This document shows positions 52,207 to 60,699 of a DNA stretch of 64,000 nucleotides, in pieces. The notes beneath the pieces are model-generated. The model had not been told where the DNA came from, did not search any database, and worked only from the letters and a program-made list of their open reading frames with translations. The stretch comes from Mucilaginibacter rigui (lineage in GTDB: Bacteria > Bacteroidota > Bacteroidia > Sphingobacteriales > Sphingobacteriaceae): positions 310,001 to 374,000 of the forward strand of contig NZ_JACWMW010000002.1 in the NCBI RefSeq assembly GCF_014773275.1. Reading direction: 5' to 3'. Positions within the stretch are counted from its first letter, which is position 1, and the number at the start of each line of letters is the position of its first letter. The translations under genes were made by a program, and so were the position numbers.

Positions 52207-53535
52207 ATGTTTGAAAACTTATCGGATAAACTCGACAGGGCGTTTAAAGTACTGAAGGGACAGGGATCAATTACTGAGATAAACGTGGCAGAAACCATGA
52301 AGGAGATACGCAAAGCCCTTCTGGATGCCGACGTTAACTATAAAACCGCTAAAACCTTTACAGATGATGTGAGGCAAAAGGCATTGGGCGAAAACGTATT
52401 GACCTCAATTTCGCCGGGCCAGCTTTTAACCAAGCTGATGAACGACGAGCTTACCGAGTTGATGGGCGGCACCACTGCCGACCTGGACTTAAAAGCATCG
52501 CCAACCATCATCCTGATAGCGGGTTTGAACGGTGCGGGTAAAACAACCTTTACCGGCAAGCTGGCAAATTATTTAAAAACACAAAAGGGCAAAAAACCAT
52601 TATTGGTTGCCGATGACATTTACCGCCCTGCGGCGATAGACCAGTTACAGGTTTTGGGCCAGCAAATTGGCGTACCGGTTTATGCCAACCTTGAATCGAA
52701 AGACCCGGTGGCTATTGCACGAGAGGGTATTGCCCTGGCTAAGCAGAATGGCCAAAACGTTGTTATTATTGATACCGCCGGCCGTTTAGCCATTGATGAG
52801 GCCATGATGGTGGAGATAGAGCAGGTTAAAGCGGCTGTGCAACCGCATGAGATATTGTTTGTTGTGGATTCGATGACCGGTCAGGATGCCGTGAACACCG
52901 CCAAGGTGTTTAATGACAGGCTTGACTTTACCGGTGTTGTTTTAACCAAGCTTGATGGCGATACCCGTGGTGGTGCCGCCTTATCCATCAAATCGGTTGT
53001 TAACAAGCCTATCAAATTTATTGGTACCGGCGAAAAGATGGAAGCGCTTGACGTTTTCCACCCGGATCGTATGGCATCACGTATTTTGGGAATGGGTGAT
53101 GTGGTATCCCTTGTAGAGCGCGCGCAACAGCAGTTTGACGAGAAGGAAGCTGCCGAGCTGCAAAAGAAGATCCGCAAGAACAAATTCGATTTTAACGATT
53201 TTTACAGCCAGATCCAACAAATCAAAAAAATGGGTAACATGAAAGATCTGATGGGCATGATACCTGGAGTTGGCAAAATGATGAAGGACGTAGAGGTTAG
53301 TGACGACGCTTTTAAAGGCATCGAGGCCATCATCAACTCTATGACACCAAAGGAGAAGGAAAACCCCGACCTGATCAACCCAAGCCGCCGTACACGGATT
53401 GCTAAAGGCTCGGGTACCGACATACAGGAAGTTAACCGCCTGATGAAACAGTTTGATGATATGCGTAAGGTGATGAAACAAATGAGTAACCCCGCAGCCA
53501 TGGCCAGCATGATGCGCCGGATGCCGAAGATGTAA
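52207..53535 (+). CDS. ffh: Signal recognition particle protein Ffh
   Basis: 442 residues. GTPase that targets nascent membrane proteins with 4.5S RNA and FtsY. N domain (1-90), G domain with P-loop GLNGAGKTT, DTAGR, TKLDGDTRGG and GTGEKMEALDVFHPDRMASRILGMGD. The M domain is Met-rich, ending MKQMSNPAAMASMMRRMPKM. Complete, normal length. Own promoter after a palindromic repeat, own terminator. Confident. Confidence 0.97.
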   Translation: MFENLSDKLDRAFKVLKGQGSITEINVAETMKEIRKALLDADVNYKTAKTFTDDVRQKALGENVLTSISPGQLLTKLMNDELTELMGGTTADLDLKASPTIILIAGLNGAGKTTFTGKLANYLKTQKGKKPLLVADDIYRPAAIDQLQVLGQQIGVPVYANLESKDPVAIAREGIALAKQNGQNVVIIDTAGRLAIDEAMMVEIEQVKAAVQPHEILFVVDSMTGQDAVNTAKVFNDRLDFTGVVLTKLDGDTRGGAALSIKSVVNKPIKFIGTGEKMEALDVFHPDRMASRILGMGDVVSLVERAQQQFDEKEAAELQKKIRKNKFDFNDFYSQIQQIKKMGNMKDLMGMIPGVGKMMKDVEVSDDAFKGIEAIINSMTPKEKENPDLINPSRRTRIAKGSGTDIQEVNRLMKQFDDMRKVMKQMSNPAAMASMMRRMPKM

Positions 53536-53554
53536 AATCCACTATAAAACTTTA

Positions 53555-53583
53555 AGCCCTGATATTTATATCGGGGCTTTTTT
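53555..53583 (+). terminator. ffh terminator
   Basis: AGCCCTGATA (53555-53564), loop TTTA, TATCGGGGCT (53569-53578) with one G-T pair, then TTTTTT. 20 bp after the ffh stop. Confidence 0.9.
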
Positions 53584-53612
53584 GTTAGCGGCCATCCGTG
53601 TATCTTTATCCG

Positions 53613-54408
53613 ATGAAACCTAAACTTCTTGCTCTTTTTCTTTTAATATCTGTTGGTGTAAGCGCCCAAACCAAACAGGTAAGCCATTCTGATTATTTCA
53701 TTGGCCAAAAAGAGATTTATAGCGTTTTAACCGCCGATAAAACTGTTAGGGAAGGAGAATATAAACTATTTGGCACCAACGGAAAGGCCACCCTTTTGGT
53801 TGAAGGATACTATCATAATAATTTAAAAGACAGCACCTGGAAGTATTATTCACAAGGCCAGCTCGTGTCTGAAGGGCAGTATAAAAATGGCGGTAAAGCA
53901 GGTGTCTGGACTGGTTATACCCGGGGCTTTGAACGCTTGAAATATGATTTCGATAAACAGCAATTGATCAATTATGTGCCAAATCCGCTTGACTCTGTTC
54001 AGCAATTCAGTGTAATTAATGTAACGGGGACTGATACCATTTTAGATAGAACCCCAATTTTTATAAATGGTATGGCTGCTTTTAAGCTTGCGGCTCAGCG
54101 TCCGTTACCCCAGTATGGCCTTAAGTTCACGTGTGCAGGGCGAGGCTATTGTGACCTTCACTATTGATGAAAAGGGCACACCCGGCAACTACGCCGTAAA
54201 AACAAATCTTGGTTATGGGCTTGATGCAGCGGCCTTAAAGGGCATTGAACAAATAGGCGGCGAATGGGTGCCGGGAACAATAAAAGGCAAGCCCGTGCCC
54301 GTACAGTGCGAAATACCGGTGCTATTTGCTATAGCTTCAGAAAGGAACGTGTATATTAAACCAAATGAGATTTTAATATTGGTTATGTCTGCAACGGTGA
54401 TCCGTTAA
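53613..54408 (+). pseudogene. MORN/TonB-C-type protein broken by a +1 frameshift
   Basis: The 5' frame (53613-54167) encodes a signal peptide (MKPKLLALFLLISVGVSAQ) and MORN/toxin-antidote-like repeats (GQLVSEGQYKNGGKAGVWTGY). The 3' frame (to 54408) encodes a TonB C-terminal-type domain (RVQGEAIVTFTIDEKGTPGN, then GEWVPGTIKGKPVPVQCEIPVLF). Removing one C from CC at 54102-54103 joins them as AAQRRYPSMALSSRVQGEA, which reads as a normal start of that domain, and the total length (796 bp) is 3n+1. So one extra C is the simplest explanation; a sequencing error is possible. The start is at ATG 53613. Probably a periplasmic energy-transducer-like or scaffold protein if intact. Confidence 0.8.
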
Positions 54409-54430
54409 GTAAGGGGATCAATCCCCTTAC
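54409..54430. terminator. Hairpin between frameshifted gene and DUF3078 gene
   Basis: GTAAGGGGAT (54409-54418), CA, ATCCCCTTAC (54421-54430). Convergent stops flank it and it overlaps the last codon of the DUF3078 gene. No T-run. Confidence 0.5.
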
Positions 54431-55446
54431 GGGAACTTATACAACACTCCCAGGGATAAACCCTCGGTACCCTGCACATCTTTTATGCCGGTGTTTTTAT
54501 CAAATAATAATGTTCCGTTTATAGATACGTTGATGAGGCGGTTAACCTTTGCCGAAAGTACAGCATCTAAACGATGACGGGTATAGTCGATGGGCTGGCC
54601 ATAGGGTATAAACATTTCGTAACGCGCATTCAGGTGCATGTTTTTAGCAATGTCTTTATCAAAGATACCTACTATCTGAAATGCGATATCGTTACGCACG
54701 CTTTTCCCATTTGCTGTATCAACACCGTATGATTGTACCTTGCGCACATCATCATCCAAAACAAAAGTCTGGCGGGCTGTTCCTGTACCTAAACGCAAAT
54801 CGAAATAGGTGGTTGGCTTATACTCAAAACCTAACGACTCGGTAATGTAACCCGGGGCCATAAAGTTTGATATCAGCACTGGTGGTACCTGGTTATTGGC
54901 ATCGTACTGGTACCCTTTGTCAAACTGCGACTCGAACGTTAACGACCCGAAGAAGAACCAATGTTTGGACATTTGGGTTGCTATTTTGTTATCCCAAAAA
55001 ATACGATCGTTTGTTTTACGGGATGATTGCCCTTTGTTTTTTGATTTACCGTATTGCAGGTTAAGTTCTGATACATAACTGAACGGGGCCTTATTATATT
55101 CCAGGCGATAAATAAAGGTAGAACCTATTGCAATTGAGGAAACGCCCCCGGCAGCGTAGTTATTACTAAATGCCGCCTGGTTAAAATTGAGCCCAAAGGT
55201 TACAAACTTGCGCCAGTAGCTTATCTTATAATCAAGCATGGTTACCGGTATCAGCTCCTGCTGTATTTGCAACGGGGTTGGCGGCACCGGTATGGCATTC
55301 TTTTTTGTTTGAATACGGTATTTATTAAGTTTGGTGGTGTCTATTTTAACCGTATCTTTTTTAACGGTATCGGTAGTTTGCGCGCTTGCTGATAATGCAA
55401 CTGTGAACGACAGTAAGAAAAATAGCCTGATACTGGTTTTCAACAT
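54427..55446 (-). CDS. DUF3078 family outer-membrane protein
   Basis: 339 residues. Signal peptide (MLKTSIRLFFLLSFTVALSASAQ), a Thr/Lys-rich linker (TTDTVKKDTVKIDTTK), then a beta-rich domain with FGLNFNQAAFSNNYAAGG, and FEYKPTTYFDLRLGTGTARQTFVLDD, typical of DUF3078. Alternating aromatic/hydrophobic strands and a C-terminal aromatic-containing VLYKFP suggest an outer-membrane beta-barrel. Function unknown in the family. Single gene. Confidence 0.85.
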   Translation of the reverse strand: MLKTSIRLFFLLSFTVALSASAQTTDTVKKDTVKIDTTKLNKYRIQTKKNAIPVPPTPLQIQQELIPVTMLDYKISYWRKFVTFGLNFNQAAFSNNYAAGGVSSIAIGSTFIYRLEYNKAPFSYVSELNLQYGKSKNKGQSSRKTNDRIFWDNKIATQMSKHWFFFGSLTFESQFDKGYQYDANNQVPPVLISNFMAPGYITESLGFEYKPTTYFDLRLGTGTARQTFVLDDDVRKVQSYGVDTANGKSVRNDIAFQIVGIFDKDIAKNMHLNARYEMFIPYGQPIDYTRHRLDAVLSAKVNRLINVSINGTLLFDKNTGIKDVQGTEGLSLGVLYKFP

Positions 55447-55490
55447 ATACTACAAATAAAAAGCAAAAATCTGTTATTTCCTTGATTTAA

Positions 55491-55820
55491 TTAAAAATAG
55501 CTACCCCACGCCTGCCATTTTCTGTGTTTAAGGTATGCGGTGTTGGTTTCGTTAGCGTACGCCTCGCGCTCAAATACAATATGCATGTAGGCTTTATAAT
55601 GGTTGCGATAAATAAGCAGGTTAAGCAGGTAGTTGAGCAGATATAACACGTAAAATGGTATCACCAGCAGCTCGGCCTGCTGCCGCAAATGGATGCGCTC
55701 GTGGTTTATTAACAACACATCATCAACCATCCATTTATCCCTGATAAGTATAAAGGGGAATAATGCCATTGCGTTTACCTTTAAAAACGGCGCTATTATT
55801 ATTTTGTTTCCGGTTCCCAT
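55491..55820 (-). CDS. Small membrane protein with HExxH motif
   Basis: 109 residues. Contains LINHERIHLRQQAELLVIPF: HERIH is an HExxH zinc motif directly before a hydrophobic helix (about 50-75), and a later FEREAYANE carries a possible third-ligand Glu. The arrangement resembles a minimal M56/M48-type fragment, but the protein is far smaller than known peptidases. Conserved small proteins of this type are seen in the phylum, function unknown. Its start overlaps the end of the upstream carboxypeptidase-like gene by 22 bp, so translation is coupled. Catalytic activity uncertain. Confidence 0.65.
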   Translation of the reverse strand: MGTGNKIIIAPFLKVNAMALFPFILIRDKWMVDDVLLINHERIHLRQQAELLVIPFYVLYLLNYLLNLLIYRNHYKAYMHIVFEREAYANETNTAYLKHRKWQAWGSYF

Positions 55821-56554
55821 TTAACCTGTGGTAAAGGCGCAAGCCCATAAGCCCAGGGGCGACGCAGATAGCGCTTTAAATTGGCTTTTATATAGGCAAT
55901 AAACTCGTAATCGCCGGCGGTAGTAACCAGGTAATAGCCGGGGCGGTATTTCTGCATAAAATCGGTTAGCTTTGGCTCTTCAAGGCGCGTTATACCCTGT
56001 ACAAAGGCTTTGTTAAAACGATAGTCGATAATGCTTTGCCGGTATTCGGCATCTATTAGCCCGCGCAGTTTTTCGGCATTGCGTCCGCTTTTGCTAAACG
56101 CGCTGTACAGCGCATCAATACTAAAGCCAACCCCGCCCGATCCCACATTGAGCAGGTCGGCGTTATAGGCCGATCCATAGATCTTACTAAACTCGCGCTG
56201 TGTATTTGCCAGCCTGCGTTGAGGTGTCAAAAAACTATCGCGTATAGTTACCTGCTGCAGATGTATTGCCATTGGTTTCATATAAACCGCCAGTGCGGCG
56301 TAGTTTTTTACTGTAAGGGTGTCGCTATGATGGTCGGGTTTGCTAAAAACAAGCACATCGCCCGGGCCGGCGCCTATGGTAAACTCTCCTTTAAAGTTAT
56401 TGTATACCCCCTTGCCTGATGTTATGTTCTGCACATTAACCTTGGCAACACGCGCCTTGCTATCCTTATCAAATACAATACCCGTAACCTCTTTTTGCTG
56501 TGCAAAAACAGATCCGCATACAATGCTTAAAAAAAGGGTGGGCCATAACTTCAT
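55799..56554 (-). CDS. Secreted carboxypeptidase-regulatory-like domain protein
   Basis: 251 residues. Signal peptide MKLWPTLFLSIVCGSVFAQ, then a CarboxypepD-reg-like beta-sandwich (about 20-95: EVTGIVFDKDSKARVAKVNVQN), then a helical part (LRGLIDAEYRQSIIDYRFNKAFVQ). A similar layout occurs in Bacteroidota envelope proteins of unknown role. The frame is open to 56605, but start 56554 places the signal peptide at the N-terminus. 22-bp overlap with the HExxH gene downstream suggests the two act together; this protein could be the substrate or anchor of the small putative protease (inference). Confidence 0.75.
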   Translation of the reverse strand: MKLWPTLFLSIVCGSVFAQQKEVTGIVFDKDSKARVAKVNVQNITSGKGVYNNFKGEFTIGAGPGDVLVFSKPDHHSDTLTVKNYAALAVYMKPMAIHLQQVTIRDSFLTPQRRLANTQREFSKIYGSAYNADLLNVGSGGVGFSIDALYSAFSKSGRNAEKLRGLIDAEYRQSIIDYRFNKAFVQGITRLEEPKLTDFMQKYRPGYYLVTTAGDYEFIAYIKANLKRYLRRPWAYGLAPLPQVKWEPETK

Positions 56555-56616
56555 TACAACGTTTAAAGCTACTGGTTTGGGGAGGGATATTTTATACTTT
56601 AACAATCTTTAACACA

Positions 56617-57447
56617 CTATTTCACAACAACAAGTTTCTGGCCTATTTTAATCCCGGTATCGGGCAGCTTATTAAGCTCTTTAAGGTCATCAACCGTGAT
56701 ACCAAAACGTTTAGAAATATTGTATAGTGTGTCGCCCTGTTTTACAGTGTATATTTTATCGTCGGGCGTGGTTTTGGTTATGCTATCCTGTTGCGGCTGG
56801 TTAACCGTTTGGTTTATTTCGCCCAGCACCCTGTCTTCGCGTTTTATTTTAGCTATTTCGCCTTCAGGGCGGTCATATTGGTCAAGCTGGTATTTGGTAA
56901 TGATGTTCAGCAGCAACTGGGGGTACTTAGGGTTGGTGGCGTAGCCGCAGGCCTTTAAGCCATAGGCCCATCCGTTAAAATCATTCTTATCCAGTTCAAA
57001 AAGCCGGGCATAATTTTTTTTCTTTAAAAACTCGGAGTGGTCGCGGAACGACTCCTCGGGGTTGTTGTACACCCTAAAACAATCGTTCTCGTTATCATCG
57101 TTCTTATAATAGCTTTCGCCCGTCCAGGTGCTGCCGCATTTTATACCAAAATGGTTGTTGGCAAATTTTGCAAGATCGCTGTTGCCGCTTCCGCTTTCAA
57201 ACAGGCCTTGTGCCAGCGTAATACTTGCGGGTATGCCGTAGCTGTTCATTTCCTGTATAGCAATGGCCTTAAAGCGCTCTATATACTCAAGGGAGGTAAG
57301 GTCTTTATGCGCCGCTATAGATATGCGGTTGCGCTTTTGTATGGCTTTATTGTTTTTGCGGGCCTTACTGGTGCTGATGGCGTTTTTATGCGCCGAACAC
57401 GATGTGAATAGTAAAACAGCAACTAATAATGTATATATCTTACGCAT
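56617..57447 (-). CDS. Glucosaminidase-domain protein with LysM
   Basis: 276 residues. A lipoprotein signal (MRKIYTLLVAVLLFTSC) precedes an N-acetylglucosaminidase domain of the FlgJ/LytG type (about 55-205: GIPASITLAQGLFESGSGNSDLAKFANNHFGIKC, with the catalytic Glu in LFESG). A C-terminal LysM domain (about 230-276: YTVKQGDTLYNISKRFGITVDDLKELN) binds peptidoglycan. Hydrolyses the glycan strand for cell growth or separation. It is 45 bp upstream of a second glucosaminidase gene on the same strand, so they are likely paralogues in one unit. Confidence 0.93.
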   Translation of the reverse strand: MRKIYTLLVAVLLFTSCSAHKNAISTSKARKNNKAIQKRNRISIAAHKDLTSLEYIERFKAIAIQEMNSYGIPASITLAQGLFESGSGNSDLAKFANNHFGIKCGSTWTGESYYKNDDNENDCFRVYNNPEESFRDHSEFLKKKNYARLFELDKNDFNGWAYGLKACGYATNPKYPQLLLNIITKYQLDQYDRPEGEIAKIKREDRVLGEINQTVNQPQQDSITKTTPDDKIYTVKQGDTLYNISKRFGITVDDLKELNKLPDTGIKIGQKLVVVK

Positions 57448-57492
57448 GCATTTAGCTTATTTTAGCCAAACTTAAGGTTAAAAATATAATTA

Positions 57493-58047
57493 TTACTGGT
57501 TATTGGCTAAATCTCTTTTAGTGCTGTCTGGCGTGGATGCATCATCATCAAAGTCATTAAGGTCATATTTGTTGATGATCCCTAACACCTGTGCTGCCCA
57601 TTTTTTACTGCTGGCGTAACCACTGCGCTGTATCCCCTTTGCCCATCCTTTATAATCTGATGTAGAAAACCTGTCAAGGAGGTGGCTAAACTGCTTGCGC
57701 TCTGTCATGATGCGGGCAAAATCTTTAAAAGAATCCATTACGCTATCATAACGTTTGTATGATGAACGGACTTTTTTGTTGTTTTTATAGTACACTGCGC
57801 CGCCGACGCCTTTTACACCAAACTGGTTGTTAAGGTTCTTGGCTATAGCGCTTTTACCGCTCGCGCTCTCATGCATGGCAACCCCCAATATGATGCTTGC
57901 CGGCACCCCGGTTTCGTGCATTATGCGAATGGCATTATCTTTGAACTTCTCTATGTATGATTGTGCAGCGCTTTGGGCCGAAACGGCCGATGTAGAAGCA
58001 ATGAAAAGGGAAACTGAAAGCAGTGTAATAGTTAAGAGTTTCTTCAT
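57493..58047 (-). CDS. Glucosaminidase-domain protein without LysM
   Basis: 184 residues. Signal peptide MKKLLTITLLSVSLFIASTSAVSAQ, and a glucosaminidase domain (about 30-170: GVPASIILGVAMHESASGKSAIAKNLNNQFGVKG) in which the catalytic Glu is in MHESASG. It lacks a LysM and a lipobox, so it is probably free in the periplasm or secreted. The C-terminal tail (DDDASTPDSTKRDLANNQ) is acidic/polar. Paralogue of the preceding gene; 2 bp from the O-methyltransferase gene upstream. Same function type with a different anchoring mode. Confidence 0.88.
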   Translation of the reverse strand: MKKLLTITLLSVSLFIASTSAVSAQSAAQSYIEKFKDNAIRIMHETGVPASIILGVAMHESASGKSAIAKNLNNQFGVKGVGGAVYYKNNKKVRSSYKRYDSVMDSFKDFARIMTERKQFSHLLDRFSTSDYKGWAKGIQRSGYASSKKWAAQVLGIINKYDLNDFDDDASTPDSTKRDLANNQ

Positions 58048-58049
58048 AA

Positions 58050-58688
58050 TTATTTTTTTCTGATGATCAATAGGCCATCACGCACGGGTAGAATAAATTT
58101 TTCAACCTGTGTGTTAACAGTTATTAGTTCATTTAGTTTGCGGATGTTCTCGGTATCGGCATCATTTTCGGCGCCAAACACCTTCCCTTTCCACAAAACG
58201 TTATCAATTATTATTAAGCCTCCTGGCCTTACTTTATCTATTATTAACTCAAAGTACTTAAAATTATTTCGTTTATCCGCATCAATAAACACTAAGTCGA
58301 TGTTAGTAAGTTCTAAATCAGCTATTACAGCCTCTGCTGCGCCAAAATGAAGCTTTACTTTTTTATCCACATTTGTTGATTTGAAATGTGAGTTAAGCAT
58401 TTCTTCAAACTCGCGGTTAACTTCAATGGTGTGTAGTATGCCCCCTTCTGCCAATCCTTCTGCCAAACAAATGGCCGAGTACCCGGTAAAGGTGCCTATC
58501 TCTAAAATAAGTTTAGGTTGTATCATTTTGCTGAGCATACTCAGCACCCGGCCCTGGTAATGACCTGATAGCATGTGCGGTTTCAGCACCTTCAGGTAAG
58601 TCTCCCGGTTTATTTTTTGCAACGCCTCGGGTTCAGGGTCGCAATGGTTATCAAGGTAGGCCTGCAAGGCCGGATCAAGGATTTCCAT
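58050..58688 (-). CDS. Class I SAM-dependent O-methyltransferase
   Basis: 212 residues of the catechol/caffeoyl-CoA O-methyltransferase type. SAM motif LILEIGTFTGYSAICLAEGL, second motif IDLVFIDADKRNNFKYFELI with metal-binding Asp residues, then GLIIIDNVLWKGKV. Divalent-metal-dependent methylation of a catechol-like hydroxyl is expected, substrate unknown. No signal peptide, cytoplasmic. 2 bp upstream of the second glucosaminidase gene; the physical link probably reflects co-transcription only. Confidence 0.92.
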   Translation of the reverse strand: MEILDPALQAYLDNHCDPEPEALQKINRETYLKVLKPHMLSGHYQGRVLSMLSKMIQPKLILEIGTFTGYSAICLAEGLAEGGILHTIEVNREFEEMLNSHFKSTNVDKKVKLHFGAAEAVIADLELTNIDLVFIDADKRNNFKYFELIIDKVRPGGLIIIDNVLWKGKVFGAENDADTENIRKLNELITVNTQVEKFILPVRDGLLIIRKK

Positions 58689-59073
58689 GGCCGCAAAGGT
58701 AAGGAATTTATTTTTAATGCGTTTTAACCCCCCGATCCGGCTTAAATTGTCGGCTTGAAGGTTGTGTTCACGTTCACAGCCGCGAACGACTGTGAACGTT
58801 TAAACTGTTCTTATAATCAAACGATTGAGTCTGGCCTGGTGCCGAAGTGTTTACGTTTACAGGGTTTAGCCAGTGAGAAATAGATAAAGTCCAGACAGAA
58901 AAGCCGGCCAAAGGCAAAGGCTTGTGTGGGTAAGCTTTTTCCGCAGCGAGCTGACTGATGATTAGCGCTTTACTAAGCATGACGGACATGAAATAAGTTC
59001 AGCAGGATGGGCTTATTGATTGAATATTAAAGAGATTGCACGCTCGCAATGCCATGGGGAAAATAGCATGCCG
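58689..59073. other. 385-bp gap with hairpin; possible dispersed repeat
   Basis: No credible gene. ACGTTCACAG (58770-58779) pairs with CTGTGAACGT (58790-58799). A minus-strand ORF of 71 codons (58774-58989) has no family, no signal, and an odd composition. A weaker hairpin (59056-59081) precedes the ligase stop. The block from about 58760 to 58990 looks like an intergenic repeat, but copy number cannot be seen here. Confidence 0.4.
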
Positions 59074-60699
59074 CTATCCCCCATTCTCTCCTAACAGATC
59101 CTTTAAACTATCCAGTGTATCCGCTTCTTCTTTAGGCTTATCATGCCGCCAGCGCAGGATACGGGGGAAACGCAGCGCAATGCCCGACTTATGCCGTGTA
59201 GATTTATTGATCCCCTCAAAACCGATCTCGAAAACCAGTTCGGGCTTTACGGTACGTACCGGGCCAAATTTTTCAAGCGTGTTCCGTTTAACAAAATAAT
59301 CCACCTTGTTGATCTCGGCATCGGTAAGGCCGCTGTAGGCCTTGGCAAAGGGCACCAGTTTATCGCCATCCCAAACGGCAAAGGTATAATCGGTGTACAG
59401 ATCGGCACGGCGGCCATGGCCTTTTTGGGCGTAAATCATCACGGCATCAACAGATAGCGGGTCTATTTTCCATTTCCACCAGTCGCCACGGCGGCGGCCA
59501 ACCTGGTAGGTAGCGCTTTTCCGTTTCAGCATTACACCCTCTGCTATCATGGCGCGAGATTGCTCCCTCGTCTTTTCCAGTTCTTCCCAGCTATTAAACT
59601 GTATGAGCGATGAAATACGGAAGACTTCCGGAAAACCGGTTTCATTTTGTAATTTCTCTAATATTTCCCGCCGCTCCGATTGTGTTTTAGATCGGATGTC
59701 CTCACCGGCATATTCCAGGCAATCGTAAACAATGGTAGCCACCGGGCTATCTGTCAGGATTTTTTTGCTCAGGTTTTTGCGCCCGATACGGGTTTGTAAT
59801 ATGTTAAAGGGCATTGGCAAACCATTCTGAAAGCCAAGGATCTCACCATCCAGTACGGTGCCATCTGGCAGGGCATTCAGGAAGGGGTGCAGTTCCGGGA
59901 ATTTTTCGGTAGCCAGGTCTTCGCCCCGGCTCCATATAAAAATTTCGCCGCCACGTTTTATCATCTGCGCACGGATGCCATCCCATTTCCATTCCGCCTG
60001 CCATTGGTCCGCATCGCCAAGGGCAAGGCCAACCTCTTCTGCCGATTTGCGTTTTTCGGATGTTTCCTGTATCGGGTAAGCCAAAAAGAAGGGGTATGGG
60101 CGGGAAATATTATCAGCCACGTTTTGCTCTTCTATTAATTGATCGTATGTATAATCCTCAGGCATCCAGCTTCCCATAATGCGGTGGGTAAGCGCGGGGG
60201 CTTCAATGCCGGTAATATCTGCCAGGGCTTTTACCACCAGGTTGTTTGATACACCAATGCGGAAGCTGCCCGTAAGCAATTTGTTGAACACAAAGCGCTC
60301 CTGCCGGTCAAGCATCGCCCATGATTCCATCAGCCATAGTTTGCGCTCTTCTTCGGTACGGGTGGCCTGGGCATTTATTTCGGCAATCCATTCCGTAAGG
60401 GTTTTACTGCTGCTGTTCCGGCTCTCGGGCATTAAAAGCGACATCGTTTCGGCCAGGTCGCCCACCACGTGGTAGCTTTCTTCAAAAAGCCATTGCGGGA
60501 TGTTTGATGCCTCGATAGCCCAGTTGCGGATGAGCGTAGAATTGATAGGCCGTTTTGGCCGCCTGCCCGTAAACAGGGCGAGCATATGCATTTTATCGGT
60601 ATCGGGTACGTTGGTAAAATAATCCTTCAGTACCTTAACCTTTTCGTTGGTTTTGTTGGTTTCATCTAACGAAAGGAAGAGCTGGGCAAATGCTTTCAT
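59074..60699 (-). CDS. ATP-dependent DNA ligase (ligase-associated repair type)
   Basis: 541 residues. N-terminal helical domain (about 1-200), adenylation domain with nucleotidyl-transfer motif EWKWDGIRAQM (Lys of K-x-DG type), VLDGEILGFQ, IVYDCLEYAG, AEGVMLKRKSATYQVGRR and WWKWKIDPLSVDAV, then an OB domain. This type of bacterial ATP-dependent ligase occurs with a dedicated MBL-fold exonuclease, and often a DEXH helicase and a PdeM endonuclease, in DNA damage response. Here it overlaps the exonuclease gene by 4 bp. The helicase and PdeM genes are not adjacent on either side in the window. Confidence 0.92.
   Translation of the reverse strand: MKAFAQLFLSLDETNKTNEKVKVLKDYFTNVPDTDKMHMLALFTGRRPKRPINSTLIRNWAIEASNIPQWLFEESYHVVGDLAETMSLLMPESRNSSSKTLTEWIAEINAQATRTEEERKLWLMESWAMLDRQERFVFNKLLTGSFRIGVSNNLVVKALADITGIEAPALTHRIMGSWMPEDYTYDQLIEEQNVADNISRPYPFFLAYPIQETSEKRKSAEEVGLALGDADQWQAEWKWDGIRAQMIKRGGEIFIWSRGEDLATEKFPELHPFLNALPDGTVLDGEILGFQNGLPMPFNILQTRIGRKNLSKKILTDSPVATIVYDCLEYAGEDIRSKTQSERREILEKLQNETGFPEVFRISSLIQFNSWEELEKTREQSRAMIAEGVMLKRKSATYQVGRRRGDWWKWKIDPLSVDAVMIYAQKGHGRRADLYTDYTFAVWDGDKLVPFAKAYSGLTDAEINKVDYFVKRNTLEKFGPVRTVKPELVFEIGFEGINKSTRHKSGIALRFPRILRWRHDKPKEEADTLDSLKDLLGENGG

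Noticed and set aside
54067..54408. Stand-alone TonB-C protein
   Set aside because: Its first 17 codons have no signal or anchor and overlap the upstream frame; a one-base frameshift explains it better.
58774..58989. 71-codon ORF as a gene
   Set aside because: No recognised family, no start context, overlaps a hairpin; more likely part of an intergenic repeat.
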